In this document: piece by piece, positions 1-6,423 of the stretch
Layout: every line of letters begins with the position of its first letter
How positions within the stretch are numbered: position 1 is the stretch's first letter
DNA from: Parabacteroides distasonis
GTDB taxonomy: Bacteria; Bacteroidota; Bacteroidia; Bacteroidales; Tannerellaceae
Assembly: GCA_021531385.1 (NCBI GenBank)
Contig: JAFBIR010000002.1
Location: 1 to 64,000, forward strand
Direction of reading: 5' to 3'
DNA: 64,000 nucleotides
Program-made: the position numbers and the translations under genes
The notes under the pieces: generated by a model
Databases searched by the model: none
Seen by the model: the letters and a program-made list of their open reading frames with translations, nothing else
What the model was told of the DNA's origin: nothing

Positions 1-122
1 ACCTCCCCTCCATCGACCTGAAGAATCGACTGACGCGCATCTCGTTCAGTACCGACCCGATGGAGACGATCCCCGAGGAGGAACCTGCAGAACCGGAGCC
101 GGAGAATCCGGACGTTGTTTAG
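1..122 (+). CDS. C-terminal end of a truncated gene, probably an HU-family DNA-binding protein
   Basis: An open frame runs in from the window edge and stops with TAG at 120-122. It encodes about 39 residues ending in an acidic, proline-rich tail (EEEPAEPEPENPDVV), preceded by LPSIDLKNRLTRISF. The direct downstream neighbour is a smalltalk small protein, which in Bacteroidales usually follows an HU-like DNA-binding protein whose tail is often acidic. The HU assignment therefore rests on context and tail composition, not on a visible DNA-binding domain. The alternative is the 3' end of another leader-peptide gene, because the YLPSI start loosely resembles the YLYLPP motif of the downstream precursors. 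Confidence 0.45.
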   Translation, partial: LPSIDLKNRLTRISFSTDPMETIPEEEPAEPEPENPDVV

Positions 123-125
123 CGC

Positions 126-147
126 AAGAGGGGCCTCGGCTCCTCTT
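126..147 (+). terminator. Short hairpin after the truncated first gene
   Basis: AAGAGG (126-131) pairs with CCTCTT (142-147) around a GC-rich loop, just past the stop codon at 122. The following T content is modest, so this may be a processing or weak termination signal between the two genes rather than a strong terminator. Confidence 0.4.
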
Positions 148-195
148 CGCTTTCCGAAATTCATTTCAATTATTCATTCTTAAAAAATTAGCATC

Positions 196-291
196 ATGAA
201 AAAGTCAACTTGGGAGGTTATCCTCAAAATCATCATCGCCGTGGCTTCCGCCGTAGCGGGAGCGATAGGGGTCAGTGCCTGCGGATTATAA
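196..291 (+). CDS. Smalltalk family small protein (31 aa)
   Basis: The 31-residue product starts MKKSTWEVILKIIIAVASAV and ends GVSACGL. That is a short positive N-terminus, the STWE signature and a single hydrophobic helix, matching the smalltalk family widely seen in Bacteroides and Parabacteroides downstream of HU-like proteins. It is likely membrane-associated; no function is established. The length fits the family and the gene is too short for routine ORF callers. A clear hairpin follows it at 320-356, so it appears to end its own transcript, separate from the precursor array downstream. Confidence 0.8.
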   Translation: MKKSTWEVILKIIIAVASAVAGAIGVSACGL

Positions 292-319
292 CCGGTATCA
301 TCCACGCACTCGGCACATG

Positions 320-356
320 TAGCCAACTGGGGAGTTCTTTTTTCTCCAGTTGGCTA
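320..356 (+). terminator. 11-bp hairpin after the smalltalk gene
   Basis: TAGCCAACTGG (320-330) pairs exactly with CCAGTTGGCTA (346-356). The loop contains a T run and A/T-rich sequence follows. It separates the smalltalk unit from the leader-peptide array and most likely terminates upstream transcription. Confidence 0.65.
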
Positions 357-387
357 AAAATTTTCGGTCAATAAAAATAAATCGCAA

Positions 388-501
388 ATGACCGGGTACA
401 ACATTGAACCCTATTTCCTATTTTTGCCGTCAATCAATGGGACAGGCATCCTTATCGGAGAACGAATCATTGAGATGTCACCTTATAAACTTAATAGGAA
501 T
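388..501 (+). pseudogene. Possible remnant of an eighth precursor gene
   Basis: In frame with precursor 1 and directly upstream of its start, this stretch translates to a segment containing YFLFLPSINGTGILIGERI. That resembles the leader C-terminus of the array (IYLYLPPINQTI, and YLYLPSVKGTIVM in precursor 5). It may be the decayed 3' end of a deleted precursor or a chance in-frame extension. A -7-like TATTTTTG lies inside it at 419-426, without a convincing -33 partner, and could drive precursor 1. Confidence 0.3.
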
Positions 502-795
502 ATGAACATCGAAGCGAACAAGAAGCTTTGGGCGAAGATCGTAGCCAAAGCATGGTGTGATGAGGCCTTCAAGGCAGAATTGCTGAACAACGCTGAGCAG
601 GTGCTGAAAGCGGAGGGTGCGGAGATCCCCGAAGGGGTGCATGTACATGTGGTGGAGGAGCAGAAGCCCTCGACTGCGGAAGAGATCTATCTTTACTTGC
701 CGCCCATAGACCAAACGATTACGCTGGAAGTAGAGGAGGCAAAAAAGGCGGCAAGCGTGTGTTATCATAAATATTCCCAAAACTGTCAATCTTAA
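502..795 (+). CDS. RiPP precursor 1, nitrile hydratase-like leader peptide (NHLP) family
   Basis: The 97-aa product begins MNIEANKKLWAKIVAKAW, continues DEAFKAELL, VLKAEGAEIPEGVHVHVVEE and IYLYLPPIDQTI, and ends KKAASVCYHKYSQNCQS. The first 80 or so residues are the alpha-nitrile-hydratase-like leader used by NHLP RiPP precursors. The tail after KKAA is the probable core, with two Cys and two Ser that a YcaO/SagB pair could convert to azol(in)es. The ATG at 502 was chosen because it aligns with the start of all six sister genes; an in-frame ATG at 388 would add 38 residues found in none of them. The leader DNA is nearly identical to precursor 2, implying recent duplication or gene conversion. 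Confidence 0.9.
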   Translation: MNIEANKKLWAKIVAKAWCDEAFKAELLNNAEQVLKAEGAEIPEGVHVHVVEEQKPSTAEEIYLYLPPIDQTITLEVEEAKKAASVCYHKYSQNCQS

Positions 796-829
796 TCCTA
801 CATCTGATAACAACTAAAAAGAATGCACT

Positions 830-1126
830 ATGAACATTGAGGAGAACAAGAAGCTTTGGGCGAAGATCGTAGCCAAAGCATGGTGTGATGAGGCCTTCAA
901 GGCAGAATTGCTGAACAACGCTGAGCAGGTGCTGAAAGCGGAGGGTGCGGAGATCCCCGAAGGGGTGCGTGTGCACGTGGTGGAGGAGCAGAAGCCCTCG
1001 ACTGCGGAGGACATCTACCTCTACCTGCCGCCCATCAACCAAACGATCAGCGTGCAGGAAGAGGAGATGAAAAAGGCAGCTGGCATGTGCACGTTGGCCT
1101 CGCGTAGCGGCTGTAGTCGTTCTTAA
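830..1126 (+). CDS. RiPP precursor 2, NHLP family
   Basis: 98 aa with the shared leader, IYLYLPPINQTISVQEEE and KKAAG, then the predicted core MCTLASRSGCSRS, which holds two Cys, four Ser and one Thr. The stretch from about 844 to 1000 is almost base-for-base the same as precursor 1, while the core is unrelated in sequence. The ATG is fixed by alignment with the sister genes. It sits 34 nt after precursor 1 and probably shares its transcript. Confidence 0.9.
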   Translation: MNIEENKKLWAKIVAKAWCDEAFKAELLNNAEQVLKAEGAEIPEGVRVHVVEEQKPSTAEDIYLYLPPINQTISVQEEEMKKAAGMCTLASRSGCSRS

Positions 1127-1157
1127 TCCCAATCAATCCTTATAAATTTGTATATAT

Positions 1158-1436
1158 ATGAACATCGAAGAGAACAAGAAGCTTTGGGCGAAGGTCGTAG
1201 CCAAAGCATGGTGTGATGAGGCCTTCAAGGCTGAGTTGTTGAACAATCCGGAGCAGGTGCTGAAAGCAGAAGGTGCGGAGATCCCCGAAGGGGTGCGTGT
1301 GCACGTGGTGGAGGAGCAGAAGCCCTCGACAGCGGAGGATATTTATCTCTACTTGCCTCCCATCAACCAAACGATCAACGTGCAGAAAGAGGAAATGAAA
1401 AAGGCGGCGGGAAATTGTTGTAGTGAATTTTCCTAA
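1158..1436 (+). CDS. RiPP precursor 3, NHLP family
   Basis: 92 aa. The leader diverges slightly (KVVAKAW, NNPEQVLKAEG) and the tail after KKAAG is NCCSEFS, a seven-residue core with adjacent cysteines and two serines. Vicinal Cys are typical substrates for tandem azoline formation. TAAATTTG at 1143-1150 resembles a Bacteroidetes -7 element but would give an almost leaderless RNA, so I do not treat it as a promoter. Confidence 0.9.
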   Translation: MNIEENKKLWAKVVAKAWCDEAFKAELLNNPEQVLKAEGAEIPEGVRVHVVEEQKPSTAEDIYLYLPPINQTINVQKEEMKKAAGNCCSEFS

Positions 1437-1469
1437 TCCTTTTACTTGTAGAATCTGAAAGAAAAGCGT

Positions 1470-1754
1470 ATGAACATCGAAGCGAACAAGAAGCTGTGGG
1501 CGAAGATCGTAGCCAAAGCATGGTGTGATGAGGCCTTCAAGGCCGAGTTAGTAAACAATCCGGAGCAGGTGCTGAAAGCAGAAGGTGCGGAGATCCCCGA
1601 AGGGGTGCGTGTGCATGTCGTGGAGGAGCAGAAGCCCTCGACAGCGGAGGATATTTATCTCTACTTGCCACCTATCAACCAGACCATCATGCTGAAGGTA
1701 GAGGAGGCGAAAAATGCGGCATTTCCGCCTGATGCATGTTGTGGGTCGCGTTGA
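1470..1754 (+). CDS. RiPP precursor 4, NHLP family
   Basis: 94 aa. After the leader and the LPPINQTIMLKVEEAKNAA junction the core is FPPDACCGSR, with adjacent Cys, one Ser and two prolines. The junction is shared with precursor 7 (TLKVEEAKNAA, core APLDVCQGAC...), so 4 and 7 form a subfamily. Their 3' flanks also share a GGCCTTTCCT motif, suggesting block duplication. Confidence 0.9.
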   Translation: MNIEANKKLWAKIVAKAWCDEAFKAELVNNPEQVLKAEGAEIPEGVRVHVVEEQKPSTAEDIYLYLPPINQTIMLKVEEAKNAAFPPDACCGSR

Positions 1755-1768
1755 GGAGGCCTTTCCTA

Positions 1769-1812
1769 AATAATCCAGAATCAGCTTTGATTAACTTTAA
1801 ATTTACACGCAT
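1769..1812 (+). repeat. Duplicated intergenic block, copy A (upstream of precursor 5)
   Basis: The spacer contains ATCAGCTTTGATT, ACTTTAAATTTACACG and a few differing bases. It recurs almost unchanged at 3723-3764 upstream of precursor 7, showing that whole spacer-plus-leader units were copied, not only coding sequence. Confidence 0.8.
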
Positions 1813-2088
1813 ATGAACATCGAAGAGAACAAGAAGCTTTGGGCGAAGATCGTAGCCAAGGCTTGGTGTGATGAGGCCTACAAGGCAGAGTTAGTAAACA
1901 ATCCGGAGCAGGTGCTGAAAGCGGCAGGTGCGGAGATCCCCGAAGGGGTGCGTGTGCATGTCGTGGAGGAGCAGAAGCCCTCGACAGCGGAGGATATCTA
2001 CCTTTACCTGCCCTCTGTGAAAGGGACCATCGTCATGGACGAGAACGAGGTGAAGAAGGCAGCAAAGAGCTGTTGCGCCACCTGGTAA
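1813..2088 (+). CDS. RiPP precursor 5, NHLP family
   Basis: 91 aa, the shortest copy. The leader carries AAGAEIPEG in place of AEGAEIPEG and YLPSVKGTIVMDENEV in place of YLPPINQTI. The predicted core after KKAAK is SCCATW, with two Cys, one Ser, one Thr and a terminal Trp. The stop is 22 nt before the SagB start, so precursor and dehydrogenase are likely translated from one RNA. Confidence 0.9.
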   Translation: MNIEENKKLWAKIVAKAWCDEAYKAELVNNPEQVLKAAGAEIPEGVRVHVVEEQKPSTAEDIYLYLPSVKGTIVMDENEVKKAAKSCCATW

Positions 2089-2110
2089 TGATGCGGAACC
2101 GGAGGATAGC

Positions 2111-3400
2111 ATGGAATACCGATTCAAACAGGACATACATATAGCGCGGATTCCCGCTTTAACCGCCGAGCAGGCGCAGCGGTTGCAAAAGACGTGGTGG
2201 ACGGAGGATGACTTCGTGGAGCTTTTCTCTGCCTCGCCCGATGGCTTTACGACCGCCTATTTCCTGCTCGAACAGCTGAAGAAGCTGCAACTTTTAGAGG
2301 TCCGCTTGGCGGATGCCACGCATGAGCTGCGCCTGCCCGCGCACTATGCGGACTTTCGCTTTCCGGAACCGTTAGAGCTGCCCGACCGGGTTCGCCTGAG
2401 TCGTTGGGCTTATTTGCGTTCCTCCACAGAGGATCTATCCGAACGCAACACGTTGCGTCCCTATCTCTGGTTACGCTCTTCCAAGTCTTTGTTGTGCTAT
2501 CGGTTCGAGGCTGAGGTGCTTCCCCGCCTGTTTGCCCCCACCGAGGCATTGACTGTGTTTGAATGGCAAGTGCGCTTCCTGCTCTTGCAGGAGGGTGTGC
2601 TGCTATCCGCTGAGGCTCCGCAGGAGGAGGCGGGTGCTTGGGAATTTCACGACCGGCTGTTCTATGCCGAGAGCACGGACGGAACCACCCTCTCCCCGAC
2701 GGGAGTACGCTTTGAATTGCAGGGCAGCGCACCATCTCTCTACAAGGAGCCAATGGTGGACGAGGCTCGGTGCATTGCCTTGCCGGAAGTCGCCCTGTCG
2801 GAGGAGCGTTCATTCGCTGAGGTGCTCCACGGTCGTCGCACAGATCGGCATTTCAGCGAGGTCGCCTTACCACTCCCGTTGCTGTCCACTTTCCTTCGGG
2901 AGAGTATGCAGGTGCAACAGGAGGTCCCTTCAGGTCTTAGTAAGGAGGACAGGGTATCGCTCCGCCCCTCGCCATCGGGAGGTGCCCGCCATGCGTTGGA
3001 GTGCTACCTGCGCATCGACCGGGTGGAGGGGCTCGCACCGGGGCTCTACCACTACCTGCCACAGCAGCACGCCCTGGAGCCGTTACCCTTCGGTGAGAAG
3101 GCGTGGAAAACGACCGCCCGACTCTGCTATCCCCTTCGCACGAAAAGCGATTTTCCACCGCAGGTATGTTGCTTCTATGCAGTCCGCCTCAGACGCATCT
3201 CGTGGAAATACACGGGTATCGCCTATCGGTTGGCCCTGCTGGACTTGGGCTGCTTGCTGCAAACGCAGATGCTGGTCGCCACTTCCCTTGGGATGAAGAG
3301 CTGCGTCTTCGGGGCTGTGGAGGGCGAAGCGTTCGCCAAGGCCTTTGGCACCGACGTGGAGCAGGAGCCTTTCATTGGAGAATTGATCATTGGTATTTAA
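2111..3400 (+). CDS. SagB-type thiazole/oxazole dehydrogenase
   Basis: This 429-aa protein should be an FMN-dependent enzyme oxidising azolines on a modified peptide to azoles. The C-terminal half (about 245-429) has the nitroreductase-fold SagB signatures: RRTDRHF at its start, RPSPSGGARHALE (FMN-binding region), then KYTGIAYRLALLDLGCLLQ and GMKSCVFGAVEG. The N-terminal 240 residues are the less conserved extension seen in TOMM dehydrogenases. Start ATG 2111 follows GGAGG at 2101-2105. The gene is inserted between precursors 5 and 6, 22 nt after one and 18 nt before the other. By eye this gene, the YcaO gene and the M50 gene are more GC-rich than the rest of the window. Confidence 0.92.
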   Translation: MEYRFKQDIHIARIPALTAEQAQRLQKTWWTEDDFVELFSASPDGFTTAYFLLEQLKKLQLLEVRLADATHELRLPAHYADFRFPEPLELPDRVRLSRWAYLRSSTEDLSERNTLRPYLWLRSSKSLLCYRFEAEVLPRLFAPTEALTVFEWQVRFLLLQEGVLLSAEAPQEEAGAWEFHDRLFYAESTDGTTLSPTGVRFELQGSAPSLYKEPMVDEARCIALPEVALSEERSFAEVLHGRRTDRHFSEVALPLPLLSTFLRESMQVQQEVPSGLSKEDRVSLRPSPSGGARHALECYLRIDRVEGLAPGLYHYLPQQHALEPLPFGEKAWKTTARLCYPLRTKSDFPPQVCCFYAVRLRRISWKYTGIAYRLALLDLGCLLQTQMLVATSLGMKSCVFGAVEGEAFAKAFGTDVEQEPFIGELIIGI

Positions 3401-3418
3401 CCTTTTAAAATAGAAATC

Positions 3419-3721
3419 ATGAATATTGAAGCGAACAAGAAGCTGTGGGCGAAGATCGTAGCCAAAGCATGGTGTGACGAGGCATTCAAGGCTGAGTTAG
3501 TAAACAATCCGGAGCAGGTGCTGAAAGCGGAGGGTGCGGAGATTCCCGAGGGCGTGCATGTGCATGTCGTGGAGGAGCAGAAGCCTTCGACAGCGGAGGA
3601 TATTTATCTCTACTTGCCACCCGTGAGCAAGACCATTACGATTGGCGAGGAGGCAGTTAAAAAAACGGCTGACTGGTGTTGTACGGGATGCTCTTGTGAG
3701 GGTTGTTGTGGCCGTTCATAA
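3419..3721 (+). CDS. RiPP precursor 6, NHLP family, cysteine-rich core
   Basis: 100 aa. The leader ends LPPVSKTITIGEEAVKKTAD and the core is WCCTGCSCEGCCGRS: six Cys, two Ser and one Thr in 15 residues, the most modifiable core of the set. It is the first precursor after the SagB gene. With up to nine cyclisable residues it is the best candidate for a polyazole product. Confidence 0.9.
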   Translation: MNIEANKKLWAKIVAKAWCDEAFKAELVNNPEQVLKAEGAEIPEGVHVHVVEEQKPSTAEDIYLYLPPVSKTITIGEEAVKKTADWCCTGCSCEGCCGRS

Positions 3722-3722
3722 A

Positions 3723-3764
3723 AAATCCCGGATCAGCTTTGATTCACTTTAAATTTACACGAAT
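3723..3764 (+). repeat. Duplicated intergenic block, copy B (upstream of precursor 7)
   Basis: Nearly the same sequence as 1769-1812 (shared ATCAGCTTTGATT and ACTTTAAATTTACACG), in the same position relative to the following precursor start. Confidence 0.8.
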
Positions 3765-4076
3765 ATGAATATTGAAGCGAACAAGAAGCTTTGGGCGAAG
3801 ATCGTAGCCAAAGCATGGTGTGATGAGGCCTACAAGGCCGAGTTATTGAGCAACCCGGAGCAAGTGCTGAAAGCGGAGGGTGCGGAGATCCCCGAAGGGG
3901 TGCGTGTGCATGTCGTGGAGGAGCAGAAGCCCTCGACAGCGGAGGATATTTATCTCTACTTGCCACCTATCAACCAGACCATCACGCTGAAGGTAGAGGA
4001 GGCGAAAAATGCGGCAGCTCCGCTTGATGTATGTCAAGGCGCTTGTGAGTCACACACACGTTGTGGCCTTTCCTGA
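3765..4076 (+). CDS. RiPP precursor 7, NHLP family
   Basis: 103 aa, the longest copy. After KNAAA the core is PLDVCQGACESHTRCGLS, with three Cys spaced 4 and 6 residues apart, two Ser and one Thr. The leader-core junction and the P-x-D-x-C start of the core mark it as a relative of precursor 4. It is the last precursor before the modifying-enzyme genes and is followed by a structured 134-nt spacer. Confidence 0.9.
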   Translation: MNIEANKKLWAKIVAKAWCDEAYKAELLSNPEQVLKAEGAEIPEGVRVHVVEEQKPSTAEDIYLYLPPINQTITLKVEEAKNAAAPLDVCQGACESHTRCGLS

Positions 4077-4114
4077 AAAATCCCGTTTAAAATTTGAACG
4101 AATTAGATTACGAC

Positions 4115-4168
4115 AAGGTGTACCCACTGTGAGGGGATGTAAACAGCCCTCCTGGTGAGTGCACCCTT
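4115..4168 (+). promoter_or_regulatory. Predicted structured RNA element between the precursor array and the YcaO gene
   Basis: Nested complementary segments form one hairpin: AAGGTG (4115-4120) with CACCCTT (4162-4168, one bulged C), CACT (4125-4128) with AGTG (4158-4161), and GAGGG (4131-4135) with CCCTC (4147-4151). It lies 43 nt before the YcaO start and lacks a T tract. It could lower expression of the enzyme relative to the precursors, or protect the precursor mRNA 3' end. Function is inferred from position only. Confidence 0.4.
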
Positions 4169-4210
4169 ATTCATATATAACAATATAGTATTGCAAAGAA
4201 CGGAAAGCGT

Positions 4211-6370
4211 ATGCGAAGCGAAACCTATTATTTGAAAAGAGACTGGAGCTTTATCGAGAAGGCGGGGCAGGTCGTGCTGATGAAAGCAGACTATTCCCTG
4301 TGCTATGTTTCCAACCAAGCGACCCACCTGTTGCGGCTGTTGGCGGAGCGACCGCACACCGAGGAGGAGCTGTTGGCGGCTGTGGAGGAGAAGCTCGACC
4401 TGACGGAGTGCTACTACCTGTTGGAGCAACTCAAGCAAAGAGGCGTGATTGGCTGCACCCCCGCTGCTCGCCACCATTTCCTGCTGATCCACACGGAGGA
4501 GGTCACCGCCGCAGAAGTAGAGCGATTGGCCGCCCTGCTCAGCGAGGAGGACGAGGTGGAGGTAGCCGGACAATGGGAAGCGTTGCGAGAGGTAGCACCC
4601 GACAACCTCGTAGTGCTCTGTGTGCCCCATTATCACCATCCTGCCCTCACCGCCTTCAACCGTATCGCCCATGCGCAGCATTGGCACTGGATGCCCCTCG
4701 CCATTGGCGACGATGAGCTCTGGGTAGGACCTCGCTTCGAATTGGGAGAGGGCTGCTTCGAGTGCCTCGGCTTCCGCTTCTACCACCAATCGCCGGTGGT
4801 TCACTATGCCTATCTGCAATCCGATTGCCACCTGTCCACCCATCGGGCTTCGTGGCGACAGCTGTTGGCAGCAGCTGAGTTGCTCCGGGAAGAGGCCGAT
4901 GCCAAGGAGCAGCGACTCACCCTCGTCAAGCGGACCGGAGAGACGACGGAGAGGGAGCATCATTTCCTGCGTCCTTGGCCCCACTGTCCAATTTGCATGG
5001 GAGAACAGCCCGTGGAGGAGGGCGTGCCCGTCCGGTTGCAAAGCCGTCCGAAGATCGGCTATACCGACGGGGGCGATCGGACGGAGGAGGCCCAAGCCAC
5101 GATCCGCCGCTTGATCGACCGGGTGGATCCCTTCACCAGCGAGGTGGGCCGATTGACTCCTGTGGTCACGCCAGAGGAGGGCTATGGCTACTCGATGGTG
5201 GTCAGCCAATGGGCCACGCTCCGCAATGCGGATAGGCTGTGGAACGGTGCGGTCGATTGGAAAAAGGGACGCATTCAGTCCTTAGGAGTCAGCGCAGGCA
5301 AGGGACAGAGCTTGGCGCAAGCTGAAGCCAGTGCCTTAGGCGAGTCGATCGAACGCTACTCTTCGCAATACTTCGGCTATGAGCCGACACACAAGGCCCT
5401 CTGGCGGGAGGTGGCCGACCAAGCAATCTCACCCCGCATCCTGATTCCCTACAGCGAAAGCCAATATGCCCACCGGGAGGAGTGGGACAAAAAATCGGAT
5501 TACAGCCATATCCCCGAGGCTTGGAACGAGGAGATCCCCCTCCATTGGAGCAAGGGATGGTCGCTGACCCATCAACAGCTGCGCTGGCTGCCGACCGCCT
5601 ATCTCTACTATAATTTCGTAGAAGAGGGAGTGACTTATATGTATGGCGACAGCAACGGGGTATCGGCGGGCAACTGCCGGGAGGAGGCGATCATGCAGGG
5701 CTTCTTCGAGCTGATCGAGCGGGATGCCGCCGGTGCCTGGTGGTATAACCAAGCACTTCGTCCGCAGTTGGACTTAGACGCTTGGCCGGAGCCCTCGATC
5801 CAGCGGTTCCGTCGTCGCATGGGAGAACGAGGCTTCCGAGTGTGGGCCTTGGACCTGACCACGGAGTTCCGCATTCCTGTCGTGATCGCCATCGCCCAAA
5901 CGGACAACCCGAACGTACCGATGCTCTTGGGATTGGGTGCGCACTATCGGGTGGAGGTGGCCTTGCAACGGGCTTTGGCGGAGCTGACGCAATCACTGAG
6001 AGAGGATACAGAGGCCCCGGAGGGTCATTGGTGGCACACGGTACGACAAGCGAATCCGGCCTATCTCTACCCCGACTTGACACAGCCGATGCGCCGCCCC
6101 GCCGACTTCATCGACCAATCGACCGATGACCTGCTGACCGACATTGAGCGGGCAGTGGCTTTGATGCGTGCCGAGGGTATGGAGTTGATCGTCCACGACT
6201 TGACCCGTCCGGAGACGGGACTGAACGTGATGCGGGTGATCGTGCCCGGCCTTTCCCACTTCTGGCCCCGCTTCGGGGATCCTCGGATCTATCAACACCC
6301 CGTCCGTCTGGGATGGACCGCACGGGTGCTTACCGAGGAGGAGCTAAACCCCGTCCCCTTTCCCTTCTGA
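4211..6370 (+). CDS. Azoline-forming cyclodehydratase, fused leader-binding/ThiF-like domain plus YcaO
   Basis: The 719-aa enzyme is expected to use ATP to cyclise Cys/Ser/Thr of the cores to azolines. Residues 1-85 look like a PqqD-type leader-recognition element. About 95-270 is the ocin-ThiF-like partner region with zinc-type pairs CFEC (near 183) and CPIC (near 260). About 290-719 is YcaO, with ATP-site segments SALGESIERY (near 374) and GFFELIERDA (near 498). The C-terminus PVPFPF is the proline-rich tail typical of azoline-forming YcaO proteins. Single-polypeptide fusions of this kind are known for TOMM pathways. Start ATG 4211 is the first in frame and preserves the recognition domain. 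It lies downstream of all seven precursors and 53 nt before the M50 gene. Confidence 0.94.
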   Translation: MRSETYYLKRDWSFIEKAGQVVLMKADYSLCYVSNQATHLLRLLAERPHTEEELLAAVEEKLDLTECYYLLEQLKQRGVIGCTPAARHHFLLIHTEEVTAAEVERLAALLSEEDEVEVAGQWEALREVAPDNLVVLCVPHYHHPALTAFNRIAHAQHWHWMPLAIGDDELWVGPRFELGEGCFECLGFRFYHQSPVVHYAYLQSDCHLSTHRASWRQLLAAAELLREEADAKEQRLTLVKRTGETTEREHHFLRPWPHCPICMGEQPVEEGVPVRLQSRPKIGYTDGGDRTEEAQATIRRLIDRVDPFTSEVGRLTPVVTPEEGYGYSMVVSQWATLRNADRLWNGAVDWKKGRIQSLGVSAGKGQSLAQAEASALGESIERYSSQYFGYEPTHKALWREVADQAISPRILIPYSESQYAHREEWDKKSDYSHIPEAWNEEIPLHWSKGWSLTHQQLRWLPTAYLYYNFVEEGVTYMYGDSNGVSAGNCREEAIMQGFFELIERDAAGAWWYNQALRPQLDLDAWPEPSIQRFRRRMGERGFRVWALDLTTEFRIPVVIAIAQTDNPNVPMLLGLGAHYRVEVALQRALAELTQSLREDTEAPEGHWWHTVRQANPAYLYPDLTQPMRRPADFIDQSTDDLLTDIERAVALMRAEGMELIVHDLTRPETGLNVMRVIVPGLSHFWPRFGDPRIYQHPVRLGWTARVLTEEELNPVPFPF

Positions 6371-6423
6371 CCAACGACAGACAATTTGCGAAAAGATAAA
6401 CTGATACAAATTGTTGAGAGCAG

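Noticed and set aside
719-1132. Minus-strand frames opposite the precursor genes
   Set aside because: They repeat in every copy only because the leaders repeat; they have no start context and no family resemblance.
1143-1150. TAAATTTG as a promoter for precursor 3
   Set aside because: It would start transcription at or after the start codon, has no -33 partner, and the element is not repeated before the sister genes.
4103-5209. 368-aa minus-strand frame opposite the YcaO gene
   Set aside because: It is an antisense shadow of a GC-rich coding region; the YcaO frame holds all family motifs.
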